DNA of 64,000 nucleotides from contig NZ_JAJSAQ010000004.1 of assembly GCF_021729075.1 (NCBI RefSeq), positions 124,001 through 188,000 of the forward strand, given 5' to 3'. The notes beneath the pieces were generated by a model that ran no database searches, was not told where the DNA came from, and saw only the letters and a program-made list of their open reading frames with translations. Numbering within the stretch: the stretch's first letter is position 1; each line of letters begins with the position of its first letter. The stretch is from Microbulbifer guangxiensis (GTDB lineage Bacteria; Pseudomonadota; Gammaproteobacteria; Pseudomonadales; Cellvibrionaceae). The position numbers and the translations under genes were made by a program. Below are positions 37,639 through 47,128 of the stretch, one piece after another.

Positions 37639-38945
37639 ATCTGGTCTGGTTCCGCAACGACCTGCGCAGTGTTGATAACAATTCCCTGGCAAAAGCCAGC
37701 CAGAGCCACGGCCCCGTAATAGCCCTGTACTGCTTTGATCCCCGCCATTTTGAAAAGGACCACTATGGCTTCGTACGCACGGAAAAATACCGTGCACGCT
37801 TCCTGATTGAGAGCATTCAGACACTCAGCCAACAGCTGGCCCAGTTGAATATCCCTCTGCTGCTGTACCGTGAACAACCGGAAGTCATACTGCCAAAGCT
37901 TGTCGCGACACTCGGAATCGAAAACATCTACCTACAGCGCGAATGGACACGGGACGAAGAGCAGGTGCTGCACAATGTTCGCAGAGCCCCGGGGATGAAG
38001 ACCGTCGACTTCCATCAGGCAATGGACCAGTTCCTCGTGCACCCGGACGATCTGCCCTTTACCGTTCCAAATGACATTCCCCCTGTATTTACCAACTTCC
38101 GCAAGCGAGTGGAAAAGGATTTTCAGGTTCGCAAGCCACTTCCGCCACCACTGCCGCAGGCAGCGGAAAACATTGCCGCTGCAGAGGGCGCACCAGCCAC
38201 TGATCCGATTCCGACACTCCCGGACCTCGGACTGCAGGAATTCACCACTGACCCGCGCTCTGCATTTCCCTTCAGCGGCGGCGAGCGGGCGGCACAGGGT
38301 CGTATCGATCACTACTTCTGGCGGACAGAAAACCTGAGGGATTACAAGCAGACCCGTAACGGCCTATTGGGCACCGAATACAGCTCCAAGCTCTCACCGT
38401 GGCTCGCCAACGGCAGCCTGTCTGCACGGCAAGTGTACTGGCAGGTCAAGGAGTTCGAGCGTCAGGTGGTTGCCAACGAGGATACCTACTGGCTGGTGTT
38501 TGAGCTTCTGTGGAGAGATTTTTTCAAGTATGTCTCCCTCAAGCATGGTGACCGTATCTTCCAGCTGGGCGGCATCCTGCAGAAAGACTACGAGTGGCAG
38601 TATGCCCCCGTAGAACTGCAGCGCTGGATAGACGGCGAAACGGAGTACGACTTCGTCAACGCCAATATGCGCGAGATCGCCGCAACCGGCTGGATGAGCA
38701 ACCGCGGCCGACAGAACGTCGCCAGCTATTTTGCCCGCGAACGACAACAGGACTGGCGTATCGGCGCCGCCTATTTCGAGAGCCTGCTGCTGGATTACGA
38801 CACACACAGCAACTACGGCAACTGGATGTATAACAGCGGCGTCGGCAACGACCCGCGAGACCGGCGCTTCAATATCGACAGCCAGGCAGAGCGCTACGAT
38901 CCGGATCATGCCTTCCGCACTCTGTGGCTCAGCGACAAGGGATAA
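37635..38945 (+). CDS. DASH-family cryptochrome/photolyase
   Basis: A 436-residue flavoprotein. The N-terminal antenna domain starts [14 protein letters not shown] (photolyase alpha/beta domain with MTHF site). The C-terminal FAD domain has [51 protein letters not shown] and [20 protein letters not shown]. The latter two are diagnostic for Cry-DASH. Such proteins repair cyclobutane dimers, mainly in single-stranded DNA, and may signal blue light. It overlaps DUF2256 by four bases and is 18 bases from the next photolyase gene. Confidence 0.95.
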   Translation: MNLVWFRNDLRSVDNNSLAKASQSHGPVIALYCFDPRHFEKDHYGFVRTEKYRARFLIESIQTLSQQLAQLNIPLLLYREQPEVILPKLVATLGIENIYLQREWTRDEEQVLHNVRRAPGMKTVDFHQAMDQFLVHPDDLPFTVPNDIPPVFTNFRKRVEKDFQVRKPLPPPLPQAAENIAAAEGAPATDPIPTLPDLGLQEFTTDPRSAFPFSGGERAAQGRIDHYFWRTENLRDYKQTRNGLLGTEYSSKLSPWLANGSLSARQVYWQVKEFERQVVANEDTYWLVFELLWRDFFKYVSLKHGDRIFQLGGILQKDYEWQYAPVELQRWIDGETEYDFVNANMREIAATGWMSNRGRQNVASYFARERQQDWRIGAAYFESLLLDYDTHSNYGNWMYNSGVGNDPRDRRFNIDSQAERYDPDHAFRTLWLSDKG

Positions 38946-38963
38946 CTCCCCACACGGAAAACC

Positions 38964-40499
38964 ATGAAAACACTGAGATTGATTCTTGGCGACCAGCTCA
39001 ATCACAAGCACAGCTGGTACAAAAACGATGATGCGGACACCCTGTATTTCGTTGTCGAGATGCGCCAGGAAACCGACTACACCAGACACCACATACAGAA
39101 AGTGGTGGCCTTTTTTGAGGCCATGGAAGCGTTTGTCGACTGGCTGAGGGACCAGGGCAAAAAGGTGGTCTATTACAAACTCGACGGCAAGAATAATACC
39201 CAGAAGCTGGGCACTAACATCGCAGCCCTGATTGAGGATCGCGGGATCGACAAATTCGAGTACCAGCTCCCGGACGAATACCGCCTCGATGAACAGCTCA
39301 GGCAACTGGCCGACGATCTCAGCGTAGAGACTGAGGCGTTCGATACCGAACACTTCCTCACCGGTCGCGACGAGCTAAAGGAATTCTTCGAGGGCAAGAA
39401 GTCCCTGCTGATGGAGAGCTTCTACCGGCATATGCGCAGGAAGCACGATGTCCTGATGCACAAGAACGGTAAACCAGAGGGAGGCAAATGGAACTACGAC
39501 CAGAGCAACCGCAAGAAATGGAAAGGAAAACCGGATATCCCCCATGAAAAGGGCTTCCGCAAGGATGTGCGCAAGACGGTCAAACGCATTCAGGATGCCG
39601 GCGTGAAGACCATCGGTAAGATCGACCCGCTGAACTTCAACTGGCCCACCACCCGATCAGACTCCCTGAAGGTGCTGCGCTACTTCTGCGACCATCTGCT
39701 GGTCCACTTTGGGGACTACCAGGATGCCATGGACCCGGAGGAGGTCTACCTGTTTCACAGTCGCCTCAGCTTTGCCATGAACAGCAAGCTACTACAACCG
39801 CTGGAAGTGATCGATACGGTGATCGAGCACTGGGAAGCCAACAAGGGAGACATCGAGATCAGCCAGGTCGAAGGATTCGTACGGCAGATCCTGGGCTGGC
39901 GGGAGTACATGCGTGGTATCTACTGGAAAGAGATGCCCGGCTATCGCCGCTGCAACCGGCTGGATAACCAGCGCAACCTGCCTGACTTCTACTGGAGCGG
40001 CGACACGCAGATGAACTGCCTGCATCATGCCATCCGAAACAGCCTGGACCACGCCTATGCCCACCATATCCAGCGGCTGATGATCACAGGCAATTTCGCC
40101 CTGCTGCTGGGCGTACACCCCGATCAGGTGGATGCCTGGTACCTGGGCATCTATATCGATGCCATCGAATGGGTAGAAATGCCAAACACTCGTGGCATGA
40201 GCCAGTTCGCCGATGGCGGACTGGTGGCTACCAAGCCCTATGTCAGCAGCGGCAGCTACATCCACAAGATGAGCAATTACTGCGAGGGCTGCCGTTACCG
40301 CGTTACAGAGAAAACCGGCGAAGACGCCTGCCCCTTCAACAGTCTGTACTGGAACTTCCTTGCCGAGAAACGAGAATATTTTGAGGGCAACCAGCGCATG
40401 GCAATGATGCTGAGCACCCTCGACAAGATGGATAGCGACCAACTGGCAGCACTGCAAAGTCATGCACGAGAGATCCTTCGCAGCCCGGATCGCTATTAG
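38964..40499 (+). CDS. FeS-type (6-4) photolyase / PhrB-related cryptochrome
   Basis: A 511-residue member of the deoxyribodipyrimidine photolyase-related group (FeS-BCP; Agrobacterium PhrB). The N-terminus LRLILGDQLNHKHSWY is characteristic. The C-terminal YCEGCRYRVTEKTGEDACPF supplies three of the four cysteines of the [4Fe-4S] cluster. GWREYMRGIYW lies in the FAD/DNA-binding region. Known members repair 6-4 photoproducts with FAD and a lumazine antenna. With the preceding Cry-DASH this gives complementary light-driven repair of both UV lesion types. Confidence 0.92.
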   Translation: MKTLRLILGDQLNHKHSWYKNDDADTLYFVVEMRQETDYTRHHIQKVVAFFEAMEAFVDWLRDQGKKVVYYKLDGKNNTQKLGTNIAALIEDRGIDKFEYQLPDEYRLDEQLRQLADDLSVETEAFDTEHFLTGRDELKEFFEGKKSLLMESFYRHMRRKHDVLMHKNGKPEGGKWNYDQSNRKKWKGKPDIPHEKGFRKDVRKTVKRIQDAGVKTIGKIDPLNFNWPTTRSDSLKVLRYFCDHLLVHFGDYQDAMDPEEVYLFHSRLSFAMNSKLLQPLEVIDTVIEHWEANKGDIEISQVEGFVRQILGWREYMRGIYWKEMPGYRRCNRLDNQRNLPDFYWSGDTQMNCLHHAIRNSLDHAYAHHIQRLMITGNFALLLGVHPDQVDAWYLGIYIDAIEWVEMPNTRGMSQFADGGLVATKPYVSSGSYIHKMSNYCEGCRYRVTEKTGEDACPFNSLYWNFLAEKREYFEGNQRMAMMLSTLDKMDSDQLAALQSHAREILRSPDRY

Positions 40500-40650
40500 T
40501 TATCCAGACCTGGCGGCTTCACCCGCACACAGGTCACAGTCGTTCCGGTACCGCATTACTCCCCGTCGGCTGCAGGATTTGATGCCAATTTTCGCAGAAT
40601 GCAGTCCTGTTCAGGTAGGATGACTACCCCAGGAACCACATCAGGATGCA

Positions 40651-41376
40651 TTGAACGTGCCCAGCCTCTTTAAAGAAATTGACAGCCAGCAGTCCCCACT
40701 GGGAGAGATCTCGCTACGCCGGCGACGGATCCCTGCACTTGGGGACAGGGACATTTATGAGGTCAAGCTGGGCGAAGAGTTCCTGATGTCCAGCATGTTT
40801 GTCGATGCTGAGGAAGCGCTATCGACCCTTGGCCTGGCTGCCGCGCGCGGTGACGGCCTGAGTGTCGTCGTCGGCGGTCTGGGCCTCGGTTATACTGCAG
40901 TAGCCGCATTGCAGGACCCAAGGGTCAAGGAGCTGCTGATCGTGGAAGCCCTTGAAACCGTTATCGGCTGGCACAGGGATGAGCTGGTACCATTGGGAAA
41001 AACTCTCAATGCAGACAACCGCAGTCGCTATATCCTCGGCAGCTTTTTCGATATGGCTACAGCGCCGACAACCGGCTTTGACCCTAACAATCCCGGCAGG
41101 AAACTTGATGCAATCCTGCTCGATATCGACCATTCTCCGAGCGAATACCTGCACGATGACAATGCCGATTTCTACACCACCAGCAATCTGGCGCTCATGG
41201 CAGAGCAGCTCAAACCCAACGGCGTCTTCGCCATGTGGTCACAGAACCTGCCAGATGCTGGCTTTGAGAACGTATTGAAAACCGTTTTCACGTCCGTCAC
41301 CTCCCATGTGGTTTCTTTCTACAACCCATTTCTGAATGGCGAATCGACAAATTCGGTCTATGTCTGCGTCAAATAA
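40651..41376 (+). CDS. Spermidine synthase-like protein
   Basis: A 241-residue Rossmann-fold protein of the polyamine-synthase/methyltransferase type. VVVGGLGLGYTAVAAL is the nucleotide-binding loop, LLIVEALETVIGWH the following acidic strand, and DAILLDIDHSP the motif IV region. FYTTSNLALMAEQLKPNGVFAMWS is typical of spermidine synthase-like proteins. The usual polyamine-site residues cannot be confirmed. TTG at 40651 follows AGGATG closely; GTG at 40657 is an alternative. It lies 151 bases after the photolyase on the same strand. Confidence 0.75.
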   Translation: MNVPSLFKEIDSQQSPLGEISLRRRRIPALGDRDIYEVKLGEEFLMSSMFVDAEEALSTLGLAAARGDGLSVVVGGLGLGYTAVAALQDPRVKELLIVEALETVIGWHRDELVPLGKTLNADNRSRYILGSFFDMATAPTTGFDPNNPGRKLDAILLDIDHSPSEYLHDDNADFYTTSNLALMAEQLKPNGVFAMWSQNLPDAGFENVLKTVFTSVTSHVVSFYNPFLNGESTNSVYVCVK

Positions 41377-41525
41377 CGTGAGCTCGTCTCTTTTGCCCTG
41401 ATGTTTCCAGCAAGTAGTGCCAGGAGTAATGGACGAGTCAGCACCCTGAATTTTCGGCTTCAGCTACACGCCCATAGAAGCCTATACTGGGGATACATTC
41501 CGCTAGCTGATGCGCTCTCCCTGTC

Positions 41526-41774
41526 ATGCAACAAAGTCAGCCCAACAACCCCCTGCACGGGATCAAACTCGCCACCATGGTCGAGAGGCTGGAGCAATAC
41601 TATGGCTGGGACGGTCTGGCTCAGCGGATCGACATCAACTGCTTCAAGAATGATCCATCTCTGAAGTCAAGCCTGAAGTTTTTGCGCAGGACACCATGGG
41701 CCCGGAGCAAGGTGGAAGATCTCTACCTGACGACATTCACGCAGAAAAATCCATGGAAAACTAATCATGACTAG
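41526..41774 (+). CDS. VF530/DUF2132 family protein
   Basis: An 82-residue protein carrying the VF530 pattern nearly completely: [31 protein letters not shown] and [20 protein letters not shown] with the following EDLYL. VF530 of Vibrio fischeri has a DNA-binding-like fold and the family role is unknown. The ATG at 41526 lacks a clear ribosome binding site. Confidence 0.88.
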   Translation: MQQSQPNNPLHGIKLATMVERLEQYYGWDGLAQRIDINCFKNDPSLKSSLKFLRRTPWARSKVEDLYLTTFTQKNPWKTNHD

Positions 41775-41933
41775 CCCCACCCACTCATGCTCTACAGTCG
41801 CCAATTCAAAGACTGGAGTCACCTGTTGCACTCGGCCCTTACTTTCCTGGTAACAGGGACCGGTTTTCCTTTCAGCGTCAATAAAATACCAATCCAGGGC
41901 ACGCCCAAGAACAGCAAATCAATGCACAAATGA

Positions 41934-42800
41934 TTAATATTTTTTCAGTAATACTGTTAGAAATTGAACGATAGCGACGAGCATAAATACGTAGATAAAT
42001 ATTCCACCGCCATTGACTGCCATCATCACCACACCCAGAATCACTGTAGATGCGATTACACCAAACAAAACAGCCTTCACAATACGCGCCCAAACGGGCA
42101 ATGCATCATCCTCAGCAGGTGCTCGAATTTTGCCACCCCTGACACCGTGAAGGCTTTCCGCCTGGGCACTGGGATTGCTCCCTTCCGAAGGAAGCTCCAA
42201 AGCACACCATTCCACCAGGGTTACCTGGGGGTAGTCCCCATGCTCACTCCCAATAAAATTGAGGTAACGATCCAGGCACCACATCACGTCTTCACCGATC
42301 TTCCGGGAGGGATCAAGTTCCAGAGCATGGTTGTACTGGCCGATCGCTGAAAAAATTTCCCCTGTTAATCGATATCGGAAATCTGTATCGAGCAGCCGAT
42401 CACAATTCACCAGGAAATCCCAGTGCATAACGTTTGCTGGATCGGGGCCTGAGAGTATCCGATGCAAATGACACAGGATATTTTGCAGCTCATCATCCTC
42501 TCGAGACTCGTCACTGATCGCCCCCCCGGAAAAGAACTCTTCGGCCAGGCTTTCAACGTAATGACCCTGACCATTACAGGCTTTCCCATTAAGAGCGACC
42601 TCAGCCGGCTCCGCCCCAAATTCAGCCGATGTTTGTGGATCCCGCAGTGAAGCCATTGCCAGTTCGTAGGCTTCATTGTATTGCTGGAACTCTTTCGGGT
42701 ATTCGTCAGGACGATACTGCTTGATAAGCTTGGCGTAGGCTTTTCTGATGAGAGCGCGATCACTGCCTTCCGGGATACCCAACACAGACCAGCAGTTCAT
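41934..42800 (-). CDS. Membrane-anchored J-domain protein, HscC partner
   Basis: A 288-residue J-protein. The N-terminal J domain (about 1-58) reads CWSVLGIPEGSDRALIRKAY and then AKLIKQYRPDEYPKEF. The usual HPD tripeptide is RPD (Arg30-Pro31-Asp32). Two membrane segments lie in the last 48 residues. E. coli HscC also has dedicated J partners (DjlB/DjlC) with altered motifs. The ATG at 42800 overlaps the hscC stop (TAATG) and has GGAAGAG upstream; a GTG at 42809 is less likely. A 159-base gap (41775-41933) downstream holds no gene. Confidence 0.85.
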   Translation of the reverse strand: MNCWSVLGIPEGSDRALIRKAYAKLIKQYRPDEYPKEFQQYNEAYELAMASLRDPQTSAEFGAEPAEVALNGKACNGQGHYVESLAEEFFSGGAISDESREDDELQNILCHLHRILSGPDPANVMHWDFLVNCDRLLDTDFRYRLTGEIFSAIGQYNHALELDPSRKIGEDVMWCLDRYLNFIGSEHGDYPQVTLVEWCALELPSEGSNPSAQAESLHGVRGGKIRAPAEDDALPVWARIVKAVLFGVIASTVILGVVMMAVNGGGIFIYVFMLVAIVQFLTVLLKKY

Positions 42801-44488
42801 TAGTGCCACTCTTCCAGGTCGAATTCTTCAATTCTACGCGCCATGACTTTGCGTGCCTTGGCAATGATGATTTCGTCCTGTGTGCTCAGGGCGCCCTCAA
42901 AAGCCGCAATGATATCACCGACGTTTTTCCGATCGTCACCCAGCAGAGATTCGTACAATCGCTCCGCTCTCGCCAGCAGCACCCGGTTTACCTCCTGATC
43001 GCGAGGATGGAACTTGAGCCTGCTGAGGCGGTCCAGTGATTTCCTGAACTCTTCTTCGCTCAGGTCCATTGGTGAGTTTTTGATTACCCTGTTGTATCTC
43101 TTCCCGGTACTGTTGACTACCACATCCACGTCCAGAATTCCGTTCATATCGTAACTGAATCGGACGTCGATAGACTCCTCATGCGCCTTGTTTGCGGGAA
43201 CTTTTACGTCAAGACTTCCCAGCAGAACGTTTTTCGAGAGATTACGACTCTCTCCCTGGAAGATTTTCACGGTAATTTCAGTCTGCGAGTCCTGAACTGT
43301 ACCAAAGCGCTCTACGCGACTCACGGGTACAGTGGTGTTACGCTCGATAATCGGGCAAAACACCTCAACATACCTTGATTCGACAAATTCAACCGCCTGA
43401 ATACCAAGAGTAAAAGGGCAGACATCTGTCAGAACCAGATCATCAAGGGCAGCATCTTTCTCTATCAGCCCCGCTTGTACTGCTGCACCCCTGACAATGG
43501 CAAAATCAGGATCTATGGTGGTCGCCGGCAAGCGCCGGAAGAGCTTGCCAACGGCAGATCGCACTGCTGCGAGTCTCGTGGAGCCTCCGACCAGGATCAC
43601 CTCATCGACCTCCTGGACCGAGATTCCTGCATCGCGGATTGCATTCTCGATCGGCTTCTGCACGCGCAGCAGCAGGGGCAGGACCAGTTGATTGAACCAT
43701 TCTCCATCCACTGTCAGAGCCTGCTCTTCGCCTGCGACAGTAAATGTTAATTGCTGAGGCTCACCACCAATCCTTCGTTTCGCCGTCTCCATTTTCATGT
43801 GTAGCTTATGGCGCTCGTTACGAGTCAGTAAGGTTCGATCGCAACCCGTCGACTTCAATGCTGCCTCAACCATCTCGTTCACAAAATCTTCGCCACCCAG
43901 ATAATTATCGCCGGCACTGGCATGGACCTGCATCACACCCTCAAAGAACTCAAGCAGGGTGACATCCAGTGTGCCTCCCCCCAGGTCCACGATTACAAAC
44001 AACCCCTCTTTTTGCTCGTGCAGTCCATAAGCCATGGCTGCCGCGGTTGGCTCATTGATGATGCGGCGTACTTCAAGACCCGCCATCTCCCCAGCGCGCT
44101 TGGTTGCATGACGCTGATTATCATTGAAGTAGGCAGGCACGCTAATAACTGCTTCGGTCACCGGTTCGCCAAGGAACTGTTCCGCATCTTCCTTCAAGGA
44201 TTTCAGTACCAGTGAGGACAACTCGGGGGCCGAGAGTTTTAGGGAACCAATTTCAATTCGGTGACTGGTACCCATCAACCGCTTGAAGACAGAAACGGTC
44301 TGTTCAGGGTGGGTGATGAGACGCTGCTTGGCAGCCTGCCCAACGAGAATGTCCCCGTCTTGATCCACGCCGATAACCGATGGCGTAAGCAGCTCCCCGA
44401 TACGGTTCGGTATCACTTTTACTTCCGAACCACGCCAGACGGCACAGGCGCTGTTGGTGGTACCGAGGTCAATAGCAAGAACGGTCAT
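42800..44488 (-). CDS. hscC: HscC-type Hsp70 chaperone
   Basis: A 562-residue Hsp70, close to E. coli HscC (556) and shorter than DnaK (638) because the C-terminal lid is reduced. The ATPase domain has AIDLGTTNSACAVW, INEPTAAAMAYGL, VDLGGGTLDVTLLEF and ILVGGSTRLAAV. The substrate domain begins near DVCPFTLGIQ. HscC is a specialised Hsp70 reported to influence sigma70 activity and metal-stress responses in E. coli. GAAGGG precedes the ATG. It is translationally coupled to the J-protein downstream. Confidence 0.9.
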   Translation of the reverse strand: MTVLAIDLGTTNSACAVWRGSEVKVIPNRIGELLTPSVIGVDQDGDILVGQAAKQRLITHPEQTVSVFKRLMGTSHRIEIGSLKLSAPELSSLVLKSLKEDAEQFLGEPVTEAVISVPAYFNDNQRHATKRAGEMAGLEVRRIINEPTAAAMAYGLHEQKEGLFVIVDLGGGTLDVTLLEFFEGVMQVHASAGDNYLGGEDFVNEMVEAALKSTGCDRTLLTRNERHKLHMKMETAKRRIGGEPQQLTFTVAGEEQALTVDGEWFNQLVLPLLLRVQKPIENAIRDAGISVQEVDEVILVGGSTRLAAVRSAVGKLFRRLPATTIDPDFAIVRGAAVQAGLIEKDAALDDLVLTDVCPFTLGIQAVEFVESRYVEVFCPIIERNTTVPVSRVERFGTVQDSQTEITVKIFQGESRNLSKNVLLGSLDVKVPANKAHEESIDVRFSYDMNGILDVDVVVNSTGKRYNRVIKNSPMDLSEEEFRKSLDRLSRLKFHPRDQEVNRVLLARAERLYESLLGDDRKNVGDIIAAFEGALSTQDEIIIAKARKVMARRIEEFDLEEWH

Positions 44489-45007
44489 GTCTGCCCTTCA
44501 ATTTTTATAATGACGGGAATGTACGCTGCGGCATCAAACTCAACTGCTCCAGCAGCCTGATAATATAGCCTGCGAATCCAGAAAAGGTCGCACCAATCTT
44601 GCTGTTGGCACGTCAATCCACGAGCTGTGCATCCAAACTTCGCATTACCATGAATATTCCCAGCCCTGAATTTTAGTAACAGGGATTAACCACTGTGGAT
44701 GTCACATCATGACAATCATCGAGCCGACATTTGCAGGGATTTTCCTGGAGAAACTGACACTGCCCTTTGAAGCGGGCCGAAACTGCGACAGGCAGTTAAC
44801 CGAGATCTGAGCCAGAGGACCCAGAGAGTAAAAGTCCCTCGCAGCCCTGAATGAGGACCGAACCCAATCAACAAGGGAGTGAAGATGCCCTAGTCGCCAC
44901 AGGCAGGCTTTAAAACCATGGTGCCTATCTTCAGTACTTGGAGAGCGCTATCTGAGCTCTCAATACCTCTCTCTGGTTGTACCTCTGGCTTCCGAGTTGT
45001 CCGCACG
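44489..45007. other. Gene-free region between hscC and the ABC exporter
   Basis: These 519 bases show no convincing gene on either strand. TATAAA occurs about 25 bases before the hscC start on the reverse strand, without a good -35 box; a heat-shock promoter could not be recognised. The 3' end of the ABC gene lies to the right. Short open frames here resemble nothing I know. Confidence 0.4.
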
Positions 45008-46849
45008 TTAATCGATAGCGTTTTTCTGGCGATCAGTCTGGAATTGTAAGTCAGCTAACCGTTTATAAAGAGGTGAAGCCTGCAGGAGTTCCTCATGTCC
45101 ACCCTGAGCCACCAGCTCTCCCCGATCCAGCACGGCGATACTGTCTGCGTGCAGGATCGTCGCCAATCGGTGGGCGATGATGATCGTGGTACGGCCTTTC
45201 ATCACTGTCTTTAGCGCTTGCTGCACGTGATATTCACTCTCGGCATCCAGCGCACTGGTGGCTTCGTCCAGCAACAGAATTTTGGGGTCTTTCAGAATGG
45301 CACGCGCAATAGCGAGGCGCTGCTTCTGGCCACCGGACAGGCGGGTGCCCTGTTCTCCCAGGTGACTGTCGTAGCCGTCCGGTAATTGCTGGATAAATTC
45401 ATGGGCATGGGCGGCCCTGGCTGCCGCGATCACTTCCTCATCGGTGGCATCCGGCCTGCCGTAACGGATGTTGTACCAGACATCGGCAGTAAACAGCGCC
45501 GGTTGCTGCGGCACAACTGCCAGTTGCCGGCGCAGGGTTCCGGTATCTATTTCACGGATATCCACACCATCCAGTGTGATACGCCCGCTCTGGGGGTCGT
45601 AGAAGCGCTGCAAGAGCTCCAGCAGCGTAGACTTGCCCGCACCAGAGGGGCCGACCAGGGCCAGGCTCTTGCCCGCCTCCACAACCAGGCTGAGCCCCCG
45701 GACTGCGGCCTGATCAGGTCGCGAGGGATAGCTGAACACCACTGCCTCGAAGGCGACTTCGGCTTCGGCATCCCGGAGCGTCTTTTCCGATACCGGCTCA
45801 CCCGCGCTCATGGGGATGTCCGCCTCCACATTCAGCAGATCCACCAGCCGCTCGGTGGCGCCGGTCGCCCTCTGCAGCTCACTGTAGACCTCCGAGATCG
45901 TCGCCACAGCGGAGCCCATCAGCATGGCGTAGAACACGAACGCGGCCAGGTCACCGGCGCTCATGCGCCCGGCAATCATATCGTTACCCCCAATCCACAA
46001 CAGGCCGCTGACAGCGCCGAACATCAGCAGGATAACCGTGGCAATCAGCAGGGAGCGCTGGCGGATACGTCGCCGGGCCACCTGGAATGCGGTTTCCACC
46101 TCGCGTCCGAATGCCTGCTTTTCATGATCCTCGCGGGTATAGCTCTGCACGGTCTTGATGTGCTGGATGATCTCACCGGCGTAACTGCCCACGTCAGCAA
46201 TCGAGTCCTGGCTGGCCCGGGCCAACCTGCGGACCCGGCGGCCATAGAGGACGATAGGCAACAGGACCAGCGGCACCCCCACCAGTACCATCAGGCTCAA
46301 CTTGAGGTTGGTAAACAAAAGCAGTATCAGGGCACCGAGAAACATCAATGCACTGCGAAGCGCCATGGAGAAGGAGGTGCCAATGATATGTTGTAGCAGG
46401 GTGGTGTCGGTGGTGAGACGGGACATGATCTCACCACTGCGGTTGGTCTCGAAGTAACTCGGGTGCAGGGTCACGATATGGTCGAAGACGGCCTTGCGCA
46501 GATCCGCCACCACTCGCTCCCCCAACCAGGACACCAGGTAGTGGCGCGCATAGGTGCCCACCGCCATCAGCAGAGCCAGAACCATCAGCACCAGTACGGC
46601 ATTCCCCAGCGCGGCACTTGAACCCGCCATGAAGCCCTGATCGACCAGAATTCTGATCCCCTGCCCGATGGACAGGGTGATGCCCGCCGTAAATACCAGT
46701 GCCAGGCCTGCCCAGAGAATAGTGCTCCTATAAGGGCGCACAAACCCCCATAGCACGACTGCCATGGCACTGGTACTCATTCTCTCGGAGGCCCCGGAAT
46801 TTGTATTATTCAGATCCTGACCGGTGTCAGGTTCATCAAGATTCGGCAT
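45008..46849 (-). CDS. MsbA-like ABC exporter (fused permease-ATPase)
   Basis: A 613-residue half-transporter. Six membrane segments (about 30-310) contain the exporter motif FFETNRSGEIMSRLTTDT in slightly different form (SYFETNRSGEIMSRLTTD). The ATPase domain (about 365-600) has Walker A GPSGAGKSTL, signature LSGGQKQRLAIARA, Walker B ILLLDEATSALD and an H-loop IIAHRLAT. It works as a homodimer, likely exporting lipid, peptide or drug; the substrate is unknown. ATG at 46849 is chosen over a TTG three codons earlier. Confidence 0.92.
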   Translation of the reverse strand: MPNLDEPDTGQDLNNTNSGASERMSTSAMAVVLWGFVRPYRSTILWAGLALVFTAGITLSIGQGIRILVDQGFMAGSSAALGNAVLVLMVLALLMAVGTYARHYLVSWLGERVVADLRKAVFDHIVTLHPSYFETNRSGEIMSRLTTDTTLLQHIIGTSFSMALRSALMFLGALILLLFTNLKLSLMVLVGVPLVLLPIVLYGRRVRRLARASQDSIADVGSYAGEIIQHIKTVQSYTREDHEKQAFGREVETAFQVARRRIRQRSLLIATVILLMFGAVSGLLWIGGNDMIAGRMSAGDLAAFVFYAMLMGSAVATISEVYSELQRATGATERLVDLLNVEADIPMSAGEPVSEKTLRDAEAEVAFEAVVFSYPSRPDQAAVRGLSLVVEAGKSLALVGPSGAGKSTLLELLQRFYDPQSGRITLDGVDIREIDTGTLRRQLAVVPQQPALFTADVWYNIRYGRPDATDEEVIAAARAAHAHEFIQQLPDGYDSHLGEQGTRLSGGQKQRLAIARAILKDPKILLLDEATSALDAESEYHVQQALKTVMKGRTTIIIAHRLATILHADSIAVLDRGELVAQGGHEELLQASPLYKRLADLQFQTDRQKNAID

Positions 46850-47128
46850 GGAAGACAACTTTTAGATGAGCCAGATGGACGTCGCTAAAACATAGTAACG
46901 GCCAAAAAAGCGGAAAGATATCAGCAAGGACGCCCACCCCGGCAGATGTCCTCATTACAGTGTCTCTAAAAGGCAGGATTTTCTCCCGCATGGTGTCATT
47001 GAAAAAACCGCAGGGCTGTCAGGCCAAACAGAAAATTTTCTGCCAAACCGCATATTACAAGATAACAAAACGGCCATACCTACTAGAGTTTCTTTATCGT
47101 TGATTTCAATAGCAAAGTAAAAGAACCT

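Noticed and set aside
44489..45007. Possible insertion-sequence remnant before the ABC exporter
   Set aside because: No transposase fragment, terminal inverted repeats or target duplication could be found.
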